A stretch of 36,170 nucleotides of DNA from Bacilli bacterium. GTDB lineage: Bacteria > Bacillota > Bacilli > Alicyclobacillales > SLC66. The position numbers were made by a program, and so were the translations under genes. Below the pieces are notes generated by a model, which saw only the letters and a program-made list of their open reading frames with translations, was not told the origin of the DNA and did not search any database. How positions within the stretch are numbered: the first letter of the stretch is position 1; each line of letters starts with the position of its first letter. Below are positions 8,078-15,637 of the stretch, piece by piece. The stretch covers positions 1 to 36,170 of the forward strand of contig JABEUY010000063.1 of assembly GCA_013044175.1 (NCBI GenBank). The letters run 5' to 3'.

Positions 8078-9358
8078 ATGATTTTGGGAAGAATTAAGCG
8101 GACCCTTGGCATCGGGGCTGCGGTCATCGTTGTCGTCGTCGGAGGAACAATAGCACTCGCCAATACGAGCACGAAAGCTGCACCGATCGTTCAAACGATC
8201 AAGCCTTTGCCGATGACGGCAGATTTACATGCAAAAAATTTGAATCTATCTGGAATGGCTTCTGAATTAATCGACGCGAATACAGGGCAGATTCTCTATG
8301 CACATAATATTACAGTTCGGCATTATCCAGCTTCGTTGGTTAAAATGATGACGAGTCTGATCGCTTTTGATGCTGTTCATCATCACCAACTTACCTTAAA
8401 TTCGATTATTCCGGTCGATCAAAATGCATTTACGGTAGCCCAAACACCCGGACTGTCCGTTGCCTATCTTAACCCTTCGGAAAAAATACCTTTATGGAAA
8501 ATGTTCGAGTATATGTATATCGTTTCTGCCGATGATGCTGCCGTTGCATTGGGCGATGCTTTAGGTGGTTCCCCCAATGCCTTTGCCGTTATGATGAACC
8601 AAAAAGCGAAAAGCCTAGGTTTAACAGGCACGCATTATACGAACGCTTCAGGACTTCAAGATCCAAAGCAATACACGAACGCTCAAGATATGGCGAAGCT
8701 TGCCCGCTATTTGATCAATAAAGATCCGATCGTGCTTAAATATGCATCGATGAAAGGCATGTATATCCATCCTGGTCAATACGGTCCGAACTATGATCAG
8801 CTTTTAGGGCAATATCAAGGGTTAGATGGTCTTAAGACCGGTTCGACGAATCAAGCTGGATATTGTTTTGTCGGCACAGCCAAACGGGGTAATTTGCGTT
8901 TGATCAGCGTCGTTTTAGATGCACCATCTTTTCAAAATGTTTTTCAAGATACGCAAGAGCTTCTCGATTACGGATTTCACCAGTTTCATCAACAGATTTT
9001 TCAAAAGGCAAACGTACCTTTAACGCAGAGCATCTTTGTTAAAAATGGTTCAACCCAGCTGATTCAAATTGCGCCTCATCAGAACGTATTGCTTTCGACG
9101 ATGAAAGGTGAGGGGAATCCGCAAGTTGTCGTATCGACAACATCAACAACCGCGCCGATTAAAGCAGGGCAACAGATTGGTTTTGAACAGATCGTGGTGG
9201 GAAAAGGCAATACCGTGCTTAAAGTGCCTGTGTATGCAGTTAAATCCGATCCGACCGTTAATTTTCTCGTCAAAATATGGCGATCCGTTTTTGCGTCGGC
9301 TCACCTAGGAGCTAAGCATCTTGTTTCGTTTGCCTTAAAGAAGCTTGGCAAATTATAA
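8078..9358 (+). CDS. D-alanyl-D-alanine carboxypeptidase (PBP5/DacA-DacF type)
   Basis: A low-molecular-weight penicillin-binding protein (peptidase S11, 426 residues) that trims the terminal D-Ala from peptidoglycan stem peptides outside the membrane. A signal/anchor helix spans about 11-28. The SxxK motif is S86-L-V-K89, and KTG is at 253-255. The middle motif is S150-A-D rather than the usual SxN, a notable change. A beta-rich PBP5 C-terminal domain (about 315-400) ends in an amphipathic tail (IWRSVFASAHLGAKHLVSF) suited to membrane attachment. The start is ATG 8078 after GGGAGG. Family membership is clear. Whether it is vegetative DacA or sporulation DacF/DacB cannot be decided. Confidence 0.9.
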   Translation: MILGRIKRTLGIGAAVIVVVVGGTIALANTSTKAAPIVQTIKPLPMTADLHAKNLNLSGMASELIDANTGQILYAHNITVRHYPASLVKMMTSLIAFDAVHHHQLTLNSIIPVDQNAFTVAQTPGLSVAYLNPSEKIPLWKMFEYMYIVSADDAAVALGDALGGSPNAFAVMMNQKAKSLGLTGTHYTNASGLQDPKQYTNAQDMAKLARYLINKDPIVLKYASMKGMYIHPGQYGPNYDQLLGQYQGLDGLKTGSTNQAGYCFVGTAKRGNLRLISVVLDAPSFQNVFQDTQELLDYGFHQFHQQIFQKANVPLTQSIFVKNGSTQLIQIAPHQNVLLSTMKGEGNPQVVVSTTSTTAPIKAGQQIGFEQIVVGKGNTVLKVPVYAVKSDPTVNFLVKIWRSVFASAHLGAKHLVSFALKKLGKL

Positions 9359-9377
9359 AAGACCTGTAGCCTAGTAA

Positions 9378-9402
9378 TCCCGCCGTACTTTTAACGGCGG
9401 GA
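9378..9402. terminator. Hairpin at convergent gene ends, weak terminator
   Basis: A GC-rich 9-bp stem TCCCGCCGT (9378-9386) / ACGGCGGGA (9394-9402) with a 7-nt loop follows the carboxypeptidase stop by 20 nt and overlaps the end of the opposing small gene. On the plus strand a TTTTT run comes only 8 nt after the stem, so termination strength is uncertain. Confidence 0.5.
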
Positions 9403-9555
9403 ATTGAACGTTTTTCGCCATAGATACACGGCAGCAACGGCAAGAAAAATGACGACGACAATTTTAAAGACAACCGTAATAACCGCGCTGATGATGACAA
9501 ATGCGATGATGAGCAAAATGATCATTGCAAGAATGCGAAGTAGATCACCAAACAT
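9391..9555 (-). CDS. Small membrane protein, 54 residues, unknown function
   Basis: The frame encodes a short, very hydrophobic peptide beginning MFGDLLRILAMIILLIIAF. It is almost continuous membrane-spanning sequence (residues 6-44), probably one long or two tightly packed helices, with a basic C-terminal tail (YLWRKTFNSRR) that would favour the cytoplasm. The start is ATG 9555, fixed by AGGAGG (complement of 9563-9568) with a 7-nt spacer; an upstream in-frame start would overlap that site. The good ribosome site and coherent topology argue for a real gene. It may be cotranscribed with the small gene at 9628-9801. I do not recognise a family. Confidence 0.65.
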   Translation of the reverse strand: MFGDLLRILAMIILLIIAFVIISAVITVVFKIVVVIFLAVAAVYLWRKTFNSRR

Positions 9556-9627
9556 GATAGAACCTCCTGAAGGGGACAAGCTTTTACTAGTAGCCTATCA
9601 TGTTGGCTTGCAACTGCCAATGCGACT

Positions 9628-9801
9628 TTAGTCGGATTTTGGATTGGTTTGATGGATTAGCTCATCTGTGATCGGTTCATCGAAGGTAAATACGCCGCCT
9701 CCTTCGTCAATCATGCGATCCAATTCCTCTTGCAAGGAAAGTGATTCATCCTTCTTGTAGTCATTTTGAGTTGGTTGTTTATGCTTAGTGTCTTGATCCA
9801 T
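9628..9801 (-). CDS. Small acidic hypothetical protein
   Basis: A 57-residue soluble, charged peptide (MDQDTKHKQPTQNDYKKDES, then LQEELDRMIDEGGGVFTFDEP) with no membrane segment or known motif. I chose ATG 9801. A GTG at 9816 is in frame, but the nearest Shine-Dalgarno-like AAAGGCGG overlaps it almost directly and is too far (about 15 nt) from the ATG, so the start is unresolved. It lies on the same strand as the 54-residue membrane peptide, 72 bp away, and divergent from the aconitase gene. It could be a genuine small gene of the lineage or a chance frame. Confidence 0.45.
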   Translation of the reverse strand: MDQDTKHKQPTQNDYKKDESLSLQEELDRMIDEGGGVFTFDEPITDELIHQTNPKSD

Positions 9802-9830
9802 TTTTCTTAAATGCACCCGCCTTTATGTGG

Positions 9831-9836
9831 TATAAT
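9831..9836 (+). promoter_or_regulatory. Extended -10 promoter element of the aconitase gene
   Basis: TGGTATAAT at 9828-9836 combines a perfect -10 hexamer (9831-9836) with the TGn extension, which compensates for a poor -35. It lies 103 bp upstream of the acnA start, leaving a leader of about 95 nt in which I see no recognised riboswitch. Confidence 0.6.
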
Positions 9837-9939
9837 CGACAGTGAATCCCCATGCTATTGGTCGATATGGATTAGGATGAGGACGAGCTTCGGAAAATAT
9901 GTAGCATTTATTATTTTTTAGAAAGAGAGGCTTGATTTC

Positions 9940-12651
9940 ATGTCAGCAGTTACCGATGCTTTCGGTGCACGCAGTCAAATCCAAGTATCAGGCAAGTCGA
10001 TCAACTATTATCGTTTGGCTGCCCTTGAAGAGGCGGGTATCGCTTCTGTTTCCAAGTTACCTTTCTCGATCAAAATTCTTCTTGAGAACGTTCTTCGCAA
10101 AGTGGACGGGTATGTGATTACGGACGAACACGTAAAACAACTGGCAAACTGGTCGCCAACACCTGATCAGACGAAAGAAATTCCGTTTATGCCAGCACGT
10201 ATTCTATTACAAGATTTTACTGGAGTTCCTGTTGTCGTTGATCTCGCGAGCCTACGTGCTGCGATGCATCGCCTCGGTGGTGATCCGAAGAAAATCAACC
10301 CGCTTGTTCCTGTGGATCTAGTTATCGACCACTCCGTACAAGTTGACAATTTTGGTGAAGATGTTTCTTTGCAACAAAATGAAGATCTTGAATTTGCGCG
10401 TAATGAAGAACGTTATAAATTTTTACATTGGGCGACGAAAGCATTTTCGAATTTCCGCGTCGTGCCACCTTCGACAGGTATTGTTCACCAGGTCAATGTC
10501 GAGTACTTAGCATCTGTCGTTCAAGTTGACGAGTCAGAAAATGGTTTGGTTGCCTATCCCGATTCACTCGTCGGTACTGACTCTCATACGACGATGGTTA
10601 ATGGCCTTGGCGTTTTTGGTTGGGGTGTTGGCGGTATCGAAGCGGAAGCTGGCATGCTAGGTCAGCCGTTATATTTTGTTACTCCTCAAGTGGTCGGTTT
10701 TCGTTTGACAGGCAAGTTGCCTGAAGGTGCTACTGCGACCGATCTCGCTTTGACGGTTACTAATATCTTGCGCAAAAAAGGTGTTGTCGGTAAATTCGTC
10801 GAGTTTTTTGGCGCCGGCCTTAGCAATATCACCTTGGCCGATCGTGCTACGATCGCCAACATGGCGCCAGAATATGGTGCGACGATGGGCTTTTTCCCTG
10901 TCGATGAAGAGACGCTTCGTTATCTGCGTGCAACGGGTCGCGATGAAGACCATGTCAAGATCGTTGAAGCGTATGCGAAAGCACAAGGTATCTACCGCAC
11001 AGATGAAACGCCAGATCCTGTCTACTCCGATGTGGTTGAACTCGATCTCTCTACGGTCGTGCCAAGTCTTGCTGGTCCAAAACGTCCGCAAGATAAAGTT
11101 GCATTAACGGATATGAAAGAAAACTTCCGCAAAAGTCTTTCGTTGCCGATCAAAGAAAGTGGCTTTGGCTTAACGGAAGAACAAAAGAACAAAGAAGTTG
11201 TCGTGAAACAGGCCAATGGGCTTTCGTCCACGATGAAGGCAGGTTCCATAGGGATAGCTGCCATCACGAGTTGTACCAACACTTCCAATCCGAGCGTTAT
11301 GCTCGCTGCCGGTCTGCTTGCTAAAAAAGCGGTTGAACGTGGCTTACAGCGTGCTGCTCATGTGAAAACAACCCTTGGACCAGGTTCGCGTGTTGTTACC
11401 GAATATCTTGAAAAATCGGGTACGATGCCTTATCTTGCTGAACTCGGCTTCCATGTTGTCGGCTACGGCTGTACCGTATGTATTGGGAATAGTGGTCCAC
11501 TTATTCCTGAAGTCGAAGACGCCATTCGTGAAAATGAACTGGTTGCCACTTCTGTACTTAGCGGTAACCGCAACTTCGAAGGGCGCATTCATCAACTGAT
11601 CAAAGCGAACTACCTTGCTTCACCACCGCTGGTTGTCGCTTATGCGATCGCTGGTACGGTTGATTTGGATCTGGCTACAGAACCTTTGGGGCATGACCAA
11701 GCAGGCAATCCTGTGTATCTGCGTGATATCTGGCCAACTTCGCAAGAAGTGGAAGAAGCGATCGGTCAATTTGTCACACCCGAGTTATTCAAATCGAAGT
11801 ATCAAAATGTGTTTGAAGGCAATGAACGCTGGAATGCTTTACCGACGCCTGAAGGCGAGCTTTATGAATGGGATCGTACTTCGACGTATATTCAAGAGCC
11901 ACCCTTTTTCGAAGGTATCGAGCACGCAGATCTTTCGATTGCGCCTGTTCAAGATGCGCGTGTTCTCGCACTTCTTGGTGATTCGGTCACGACCGATCAT
12001 ATCTCACCTGCAGGGTCGATCAATCCGAAAAGTCCTGCTGGGCTTTACTTGCAAGAGCATGGTGTGGAAAAAGCTGATTTTAATTCCTATGGATCACGTC
12101 GCGGAAATCACGAAGTGATGATGCGTGGAACCTTTGCGAATGTTCGTATTCGTAATGAAATGGCGCCGGGAACAGAAGGTGGTGTAACCACCTATGTGCA
12201 TTCTGGTGAAGTGATGCCAATCTATGATGCGGCTATGCAGTATGTCGCGAAAAAAGAACCAACTTTCGTCTTTGCTGGTAAGGAATATGGCACAGGAAGT
12301 TCACGCGACTGGGCAGCTAAAGGTACGTATCTCCTTGGCGTAAAAGCGGTGGTTGCTGAAAGTTTCGAGCGTATTCATCGTAGTAATCTGGTTGGTATGG
12401 GCGTATTGCCGATCCAACTCGATGCCGATGTCAGTTGGCGTAGTGTTGGTGTTACAGGTCAAGAAACTTTTACGATTGAAGGACTTGACGAGTCGATTCA
12501 TCCCCAACAACGCGTAACGATCGTCGCTACCCGACCAGATCAAAGTCAGTTTACGTTTGAAGCGACCGTCCGTCTTGACAGTCAAATCGAAATCGACTAC
12601 TTCCGTAACGGTGGTATCTTGCAGATGGTACTGCGTCACCTGATGAAGTAA
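9940..12651 (+). CDS. acnA: Aconitate hydratase A
   Basis: A cytosolic TCA-cycle enzyme interconverting citrate and isocitrate through a [4Fe-4S] cluster; in Bacillus the apo-form also binds RNA. The 903 residues are the expected AcnA/IRP1 size. Cluster ligands are Cys445 in SCTNTSNP and Cys511/Cys514 in [12 protein letters not shown]. Domain 1 contains the [17 protein letters not shown] substrate region, and the C-terminal swivel domain contains [14 protein letters not shown]. The start is ATG 9940 after a GAGAGG-type ribosome site. It appears monocistronic, with its own extended -10 promoter and a strong terminator. In B. subtilis the orthologue is citB; I see no obvious CcpC or CodY site by eye. 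Confidence 0.97.
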   Translation: MSAVTDAFGARSQIQVSGKSINYYRLAALEEAGIASVSKLPFSIKILLENVLRKVDGYVITDEHVKQLANWSPTPDQTKEIPFMPARILLQDFTGVPVVVDLASLRAAMHRLGGDPKKINPLVPVDLVIDHSVQVDNFGEDVSLQQNEDLEFARNEERYKFLHWATKAFSNFRVVPPSTGIVHQVNVEYLASVVQVDESENGLVAYPDSLVGTDSHTTMVNGLGVFGWGVGGIEAEAGMLGQPLYFVTPQVVGFRLTGKLPEGATATDLALTVTNILRKKGVVGKFVEFFGAGLSNITLADRATIANMAPEYGATMGFFPVDEETLRYLRATGRDEDHVKIVEAYAKAQGIYRTDETPDPVYSDVVELDLSTVVPSLAGPKRPQDKVALTDMKENFRKSLSLPIKESGFGLTEEQKNKEVVVKQANGLSSTMKAGSIGIAAITSCTNTSNPSVMLAAGLLAKKAVERGLQRAAHVKTTLGPGSRVVTEYLEKSGTMPYLAELGFHVVGYGCTVCIGNSGPLIPEVEDAIRENELVATSVLSGNRNFEGRIHQLIKANYLASPPLVVAYAIAGTVDLDLATEPLGHDQAGNPVYLRDIWPTSQEVEEAIGQFVTPELFKSKYQNVFEGNERWNALPTPEGELYEWDRTSTYIQEPPFFEGIEHADLSIAPVQDARVLALLGDSVTTDHISPAGSINPKSPAGLYLQEHGVEKADFNSYGSRRGNHEVMMRGTFANVRIRNEMAPGTEGGVTTYVHSGEVMPIYDAAMQYVAKKEPTFVFAGKEYGTGSSRDWAAKGTYLLGVKAVVAESFERIHRSNLVGMGVLPIQLDADVSWRSVGVTGQETFTIEGLDESIHPQQRVTIVATRPDQSQFTFEATVRLDSQIEIDYFRNGGILQMVLRHLMK

Positions 12652-12670
12652 TCGATCTTATCGTTAAATG

Positions 12671-12719
12671 AAAAACCCTCTCGAACAGCGGTAAGTGCCG
12701 CTTGTAAGAGAGGGTTTTT
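12671..12719. terminator. Bidirectional intrinsic terminator between acnA and the pilin operon
   Basis: Outer arms AAAAACCCTCTC (12671-12682) and GAGAGGGTTTTT (12708-12719) pair perfectly, and the interior forms a further AGCGG/CCGCT helix. The flanking A and T runs give U tracts on both strands, so it can terminate both acnA (+) and the convergent pilin operon (-). Confidence 0.92.
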
Positions 12720-12727
12720 GATGTTAA

Positions 12728-14563
12728 CTACGGATATGTTGGTTGTTGCAGCGGTTGCACCTGAAGATTCGCAATGATGGATGAACCAGTCAAAGGATGT
12801 GTGATGTACGAATTATTATAGATGATCGAAAGACGCTGATAATTGCCATCTGTCCATTGAATCAATCCTCCTTTTGATGAGAATTGATTCCCTAACGTAG
12901 ATGATAAAATTATATTTTGTGCACTTAGGCCACCGTCAATTACTAAATTTGCGATCATACCAGAAATGAATATATTGCTGTTACTTACGAGATAGGCATG
13001 TAAAGTAAAGGGGGAACTGCCCATGATTGTACTTAAAGTAAATGCAGTAATATTGCCTAAAGAAAGAACTTCGAGTCTAGAAATATTGCCGGCGGGGATA
13101 TTGGCAAGTGTTGACTCACCATCCACATAGATTGTTCCTTGATTTCCTGAGGCATCAGGCTCCATATCACCTCTCATTAGAAAATTTCCTGTAATATATA
13201 TCGGTTGTCCATCATTAACGATATTTGTTACTGAGTCATTTTGATCAATATAGGAGGGCACGACAAGATCACCTTGGACATAAAGCGGTTGTTGAAGGCC
13301 GCCTTTTGGTAACCACAAGATATTGTTATAGGGATCGAATTCTACTTGTGTGAGACGATCATTTTCAGCGAGAGAAAAAATGGTATTCTCTGCAGACGAA
13401 AGTTGTGAAGATAAATCGATGGCTGTATTTGCATTGACACTTGAAGCGTATTCAATATAATATCCACTTCTTGAATCATAATAAAAAGAAGCTTTTTGTA
13501 ATGAACTTTCCGATTGAAAAGCTGCATTTACCAGAGATGAAATCGTTGTTGTAGTAGAAGAAGTGAAATTTAACCAAGTCGGATTGCCGTTGACCGATGA
13601 ACTTAATGATGACGGTGTTCTAGTCAACGTTGAGTTCCAAATGACATTCGGATTTGATCCATTATATAAAAGTTGGTTGGCGTTGTTTAAAAAATTAGGA
13701 TCACCGGCATCACCGAAGTATTTGCTTTTCGTTACACCATTAAAAATCGCGATCGCATTGTGTACACTGAGTGATCCTATAATTGTTGGTAGATTTACCT
13801 TGCCGTTAGCAAGATCAGATAACGGTTCTCTTTCAAAATTAGTTATCATTGAGGGAAGATAATAGGATTGTAATGAGTTTTGTAATGAATAAGGATCAAC
13901 AGCATAGGACGGATCAAGAGGCTGAACGTAAGAAACAGTATTCGAAGGATTACTGTCATTTTTGACAATGCCCAACCACGGATGCGTATCTAGATACAGA
14001 CTATTGCCAACATAGACATCGCCTTGTAGGGAGGGGCTACCAGCGATGACGAGGTTACCAGGCGTATAAGCGACATAATTTAAAGCGGGTATGGTTCCGG
14101 ATATAACAAACGTATCGTTGAGCACAGCAGTATTTTGTCCGGAAATTCCTGTTACTGATACATTGAAATCTTGATAGAGACCTGTGGACTCAGTAGCGGA
14201 AGTAAGATCATTTGCACCTGAAGTAACGGATACGGTGAATGCACTATTTGCAGTAGTTAACTGTGCGGTTTCTGTGGTGACGAATTGGGATAAGGTGGCT
14301 TCTGCTGTAGTTAAGGCGATGGATCCGCCTTGGCTGATTGTCGTTGTTACACCATTCCATGTCGTGTTCCAGGCTTTATTCAAGTCCTGATAGGTCATTT
14401 CGAGGCCACTTCGTGCGTTCATTAAAGCTTGCGAATGACTGATCGTCGCATTGACTGTTGAAGTATTGGTAAAGGTAGCACTATACATGGAAACTAGCAT
14501 AATTGAAGTAATCAGCATGATAAAGAGTACGGTTAAAAGGGTAGACCCTTCTTCTTTATGCAT
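12728..14563 (-). CDS. Large PilX/GspK-like minor pilin with extended extracellular domain
   Basis: A 611-residue protein with a type III prepilin leader: short basic/acidic KEEG, then STLLTVLFIMLITSIML as the hydrophobic helix. Prepilin peptidase would cut after Gly6. Mature position 5 is Thr, not the Glu found in ordinary pilins, which is typical of PilX/GspK tip components. The long exported part is rich in Ser, Thr, Asn and Gly, with repeated short beta-like segments (for example GNLVIAGSPSLQGDVYVGN and later GDLVVPSYIDQND), suggesting a beta-solenoid or adhesin-like domain. It is the last gene of a three-gene operon; the ATG overlaps the preceding stop as TAATG at 14563. No pilus motor, platform or peptidase gene is present here. 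The exact function (tip, adhesin or DNA uptake) is inference. Confidence 0.75.
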   Translation of the reverse strand: MHKEEGSTLLTVLFIMLITSIMLVSMYSATFTNTSTVNATISHSQALMNARSGLEMTYQDLNKAWNTTWNGVTTTISQGGSIALTTAEATLSQFVTTETAQLTTANSAFTVSVTSGANDLTSATESTGLYQDFNVSVTGISGQNTAVLNDTFVISGTIPALNYVAYTPGNLVIAGSPSLQGDVYVGNSLYLDTHPWLGIVKNDSNPSNTVSYVQPLDPSYAVDPYSLQNSLQSYYLPSMITNFEREPLSDLANGKVNLPTIIGSLSVHNAIAIFNGVTKSKYFGDAGDPNFLNNANQLLYNGSNPNVIWNSTLTRTPSSLSSSVNGNPTWLNFTSSTTTTISSLVNAAFQSESSLQKASFYYDSRSGYYIEYASSVNANTAIDLSSQLSSAENTIFSLAENDRLTQVEFDPYNNILWLPKGGLQQPLYVQGDLVVPSYIDQNDSVTNIVNDGQPIYITGNFLMRGDMEPDASGNQGTIYVDGESTLANIPAGNISRLEVLSLGNITAFTLSTIMGSSPFTLHAYLVSNSNIFISGMIANLVIDGGLSAQNIILSSTLGNQFSSKGGLIQWTDGNYQRLSIIYNNSYITHPLTGSSIIANLQVQPLQQPTYP

Positions 14564-15057
14564 TATCCCAATCCTCCTCCTGCAACAAGCGTACTTGTCA
14601 TACTTTGCGAAGGCAACGAAGGTTTTAAAAGAGAAGTAACTTTGATCATGATCGTCGCTGTGCTGTGATCCGTAGTTGCGAACGTCGTCCCTGAAAAAGT
14701 AATCGTGGGGCTGGTGATCGTCTGATCTTGCGTTTGGTGTGTCGTTGCGATGGTTGTTTGGATGATTATCGCCTGACCTTGTTCAAAAATGTCAACCGTA
14801 TTGTTATTTACATCTTGAGCTATAAGCGTATTGTTGGTCACAGTGAGGGTAGTCGGTTTTAAATTCTGAAATTCATTGACGAGCGCTTGTTGAGCTGTCG
14901 CAATGGAACTGTTCATGAGATTTTTTGGTAATGTTGTTTGGAAAGCTTGCATAATCATTGTTAAAAAATATGAAAGAATAGAAAAGATAATGATACTTAT
15001 GAGGATAGCGCCCAATAATTCGATCAAGGTAAGACCGCGTTCTTCATGAAGCGTCAT
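14563..15057 (-). CDS. Minor pilin/pseudopilin, PilW-like
   Basis: A 164-residue prepilin. The leader MTLHEERG is followed by LTLIELLGAILISIIIFSIL, with cleavage expected after Gly8, N-methylation at Leu and Glu at mature position 5. The remaining globular part is beta-rich and Thr-rich with no cysteines. The start ATG overlaps the upstream stop as ATGA (15054-15057), and its own stop overlaps the next start, so the three genes are translationally coupled. Position in the operon (V-W-X order) and the long helix followed by a polar domain suggest a PilW/GspJ-like role in initiating a pilus or pseudopilus. The identity of the actual machine is unknown. Confidence 0.78.
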   Translation of the reverse strand: MTLHEERGLTLIELLGAILISIIIFSILSYFLTMIMQAFQTTLPKNLMNSSIATAQQALVNEFQNLKPTTLTVTNNTLIAQDVNNNTVDIFEQGQAIIIQTTIATTHQTQDQTITSPTITFSGTTFATTDHSTATIMIKVTSLLKPSLPSQSMTSTLVAGGGLG

Positions 15058-15467
15058 GAGGGAAAGGCCTCGGTCAGTACGACATCACCTTGAGCAGGAT
15101 GTCCGAAAGATGTGTAATTCCAACTGACGTCAACGTTGACATCAATCATCCCACTAGCCCATGTTGGTTCGGAAGTTGTAATATTCGTCAGCGTGATCGT
15201 ATAAAGGATATGGCCATACATCGTTGTAAAGGGTGAAGGATGACTTGCAAGATACGAAAGCGGATTACTGGCAAGCGCATTTATTTGCGCATTGGCAATC
15301 ATATAGGCGGCTTGTTTTTGTGCTGTGTCTGAAGTCTGTTGTGCGATGCCACCGATGATGGCGATAAGAACATAGCCAAACAAAGATAGAACAACGATGG
15401 TAGCGAGCAACTCCAACAGGGTAAATCCTTCTTCTCGGTGAAATTTATATAAAGAAATCTTAAGCAA
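15054..15467 (-). CDS. Minor pilin/pseudopilin, PilV-like
   Basis: A 137-residue prepilin and the first gene of the operon. A 14-residue leader (MLKISLYKFHREEG) precedes FTLLELLATIVVLSLFGYVL, the canonical class III signal with Phe at +1 and Glu at +5. The start is TTG 15467, supported by AAGGAG (complement of 15476-15481) with an 8-nt spacer; a longer in-frame start at 15506 would put the ribosome site inside the gene. The soluble domain is small and beta-like. PilV/GspI-like is the best description. The upstream intergenic stretch to 15577 is AT-rich and presumably holds the promoter, but I see no convincing -35/-10 pair. Confidence 0.76.
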   Translation of the reverse strand: MLKISLYKFHREEGFTLLELLATIVVLSLFGYVLIAIIGGIAQQTSDTAQKQAAYMIANAQINALASNPLSYLASHPSPFTTMYGHILYTITLTNITTSEPTWASGMIDVNVDVSWNYTSFGHPAQGDVVLTEAFPS

Positions 15468-15577
15468 TTCAAAAACTCCTTTAAGCTTATGACGTAAGCA
15501 TAACATAAATTATCAGGTTTATAGGTTTTGTAATCATAAATCTAATGAATTTTTATTTGTAATTGATACATTGACAC

Positions 15578-15608
15578 AAAAAAAGCCTTATCCGAGAGGA
15601 TAAGGCTT
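15578..15608 (-). terminator. Intrinsic terminator of the 632-residue membrane protein gene
   Basis: A perfect 11-bp stem AAGCCTTATCC (15583-15593) / GGATAAGGCTT (15598-15608) with a GAGA loop is flanked by an A run at 15578-15584, which becomes a U tract for minus-strand transcription coming from 15638. Confidence 0.92.
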
Positions 15609-15637
15609 ACAGAGTATTCGTGCTACAGGACTAGACC

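Noticed and set aside
10669-11091. 140-codon minus-strand frame inside acnA
   Set aside because: It is antisense to a conserved enzyme, with no family-like sequence or ribosome site; a shadow of the acnA codon pattern.
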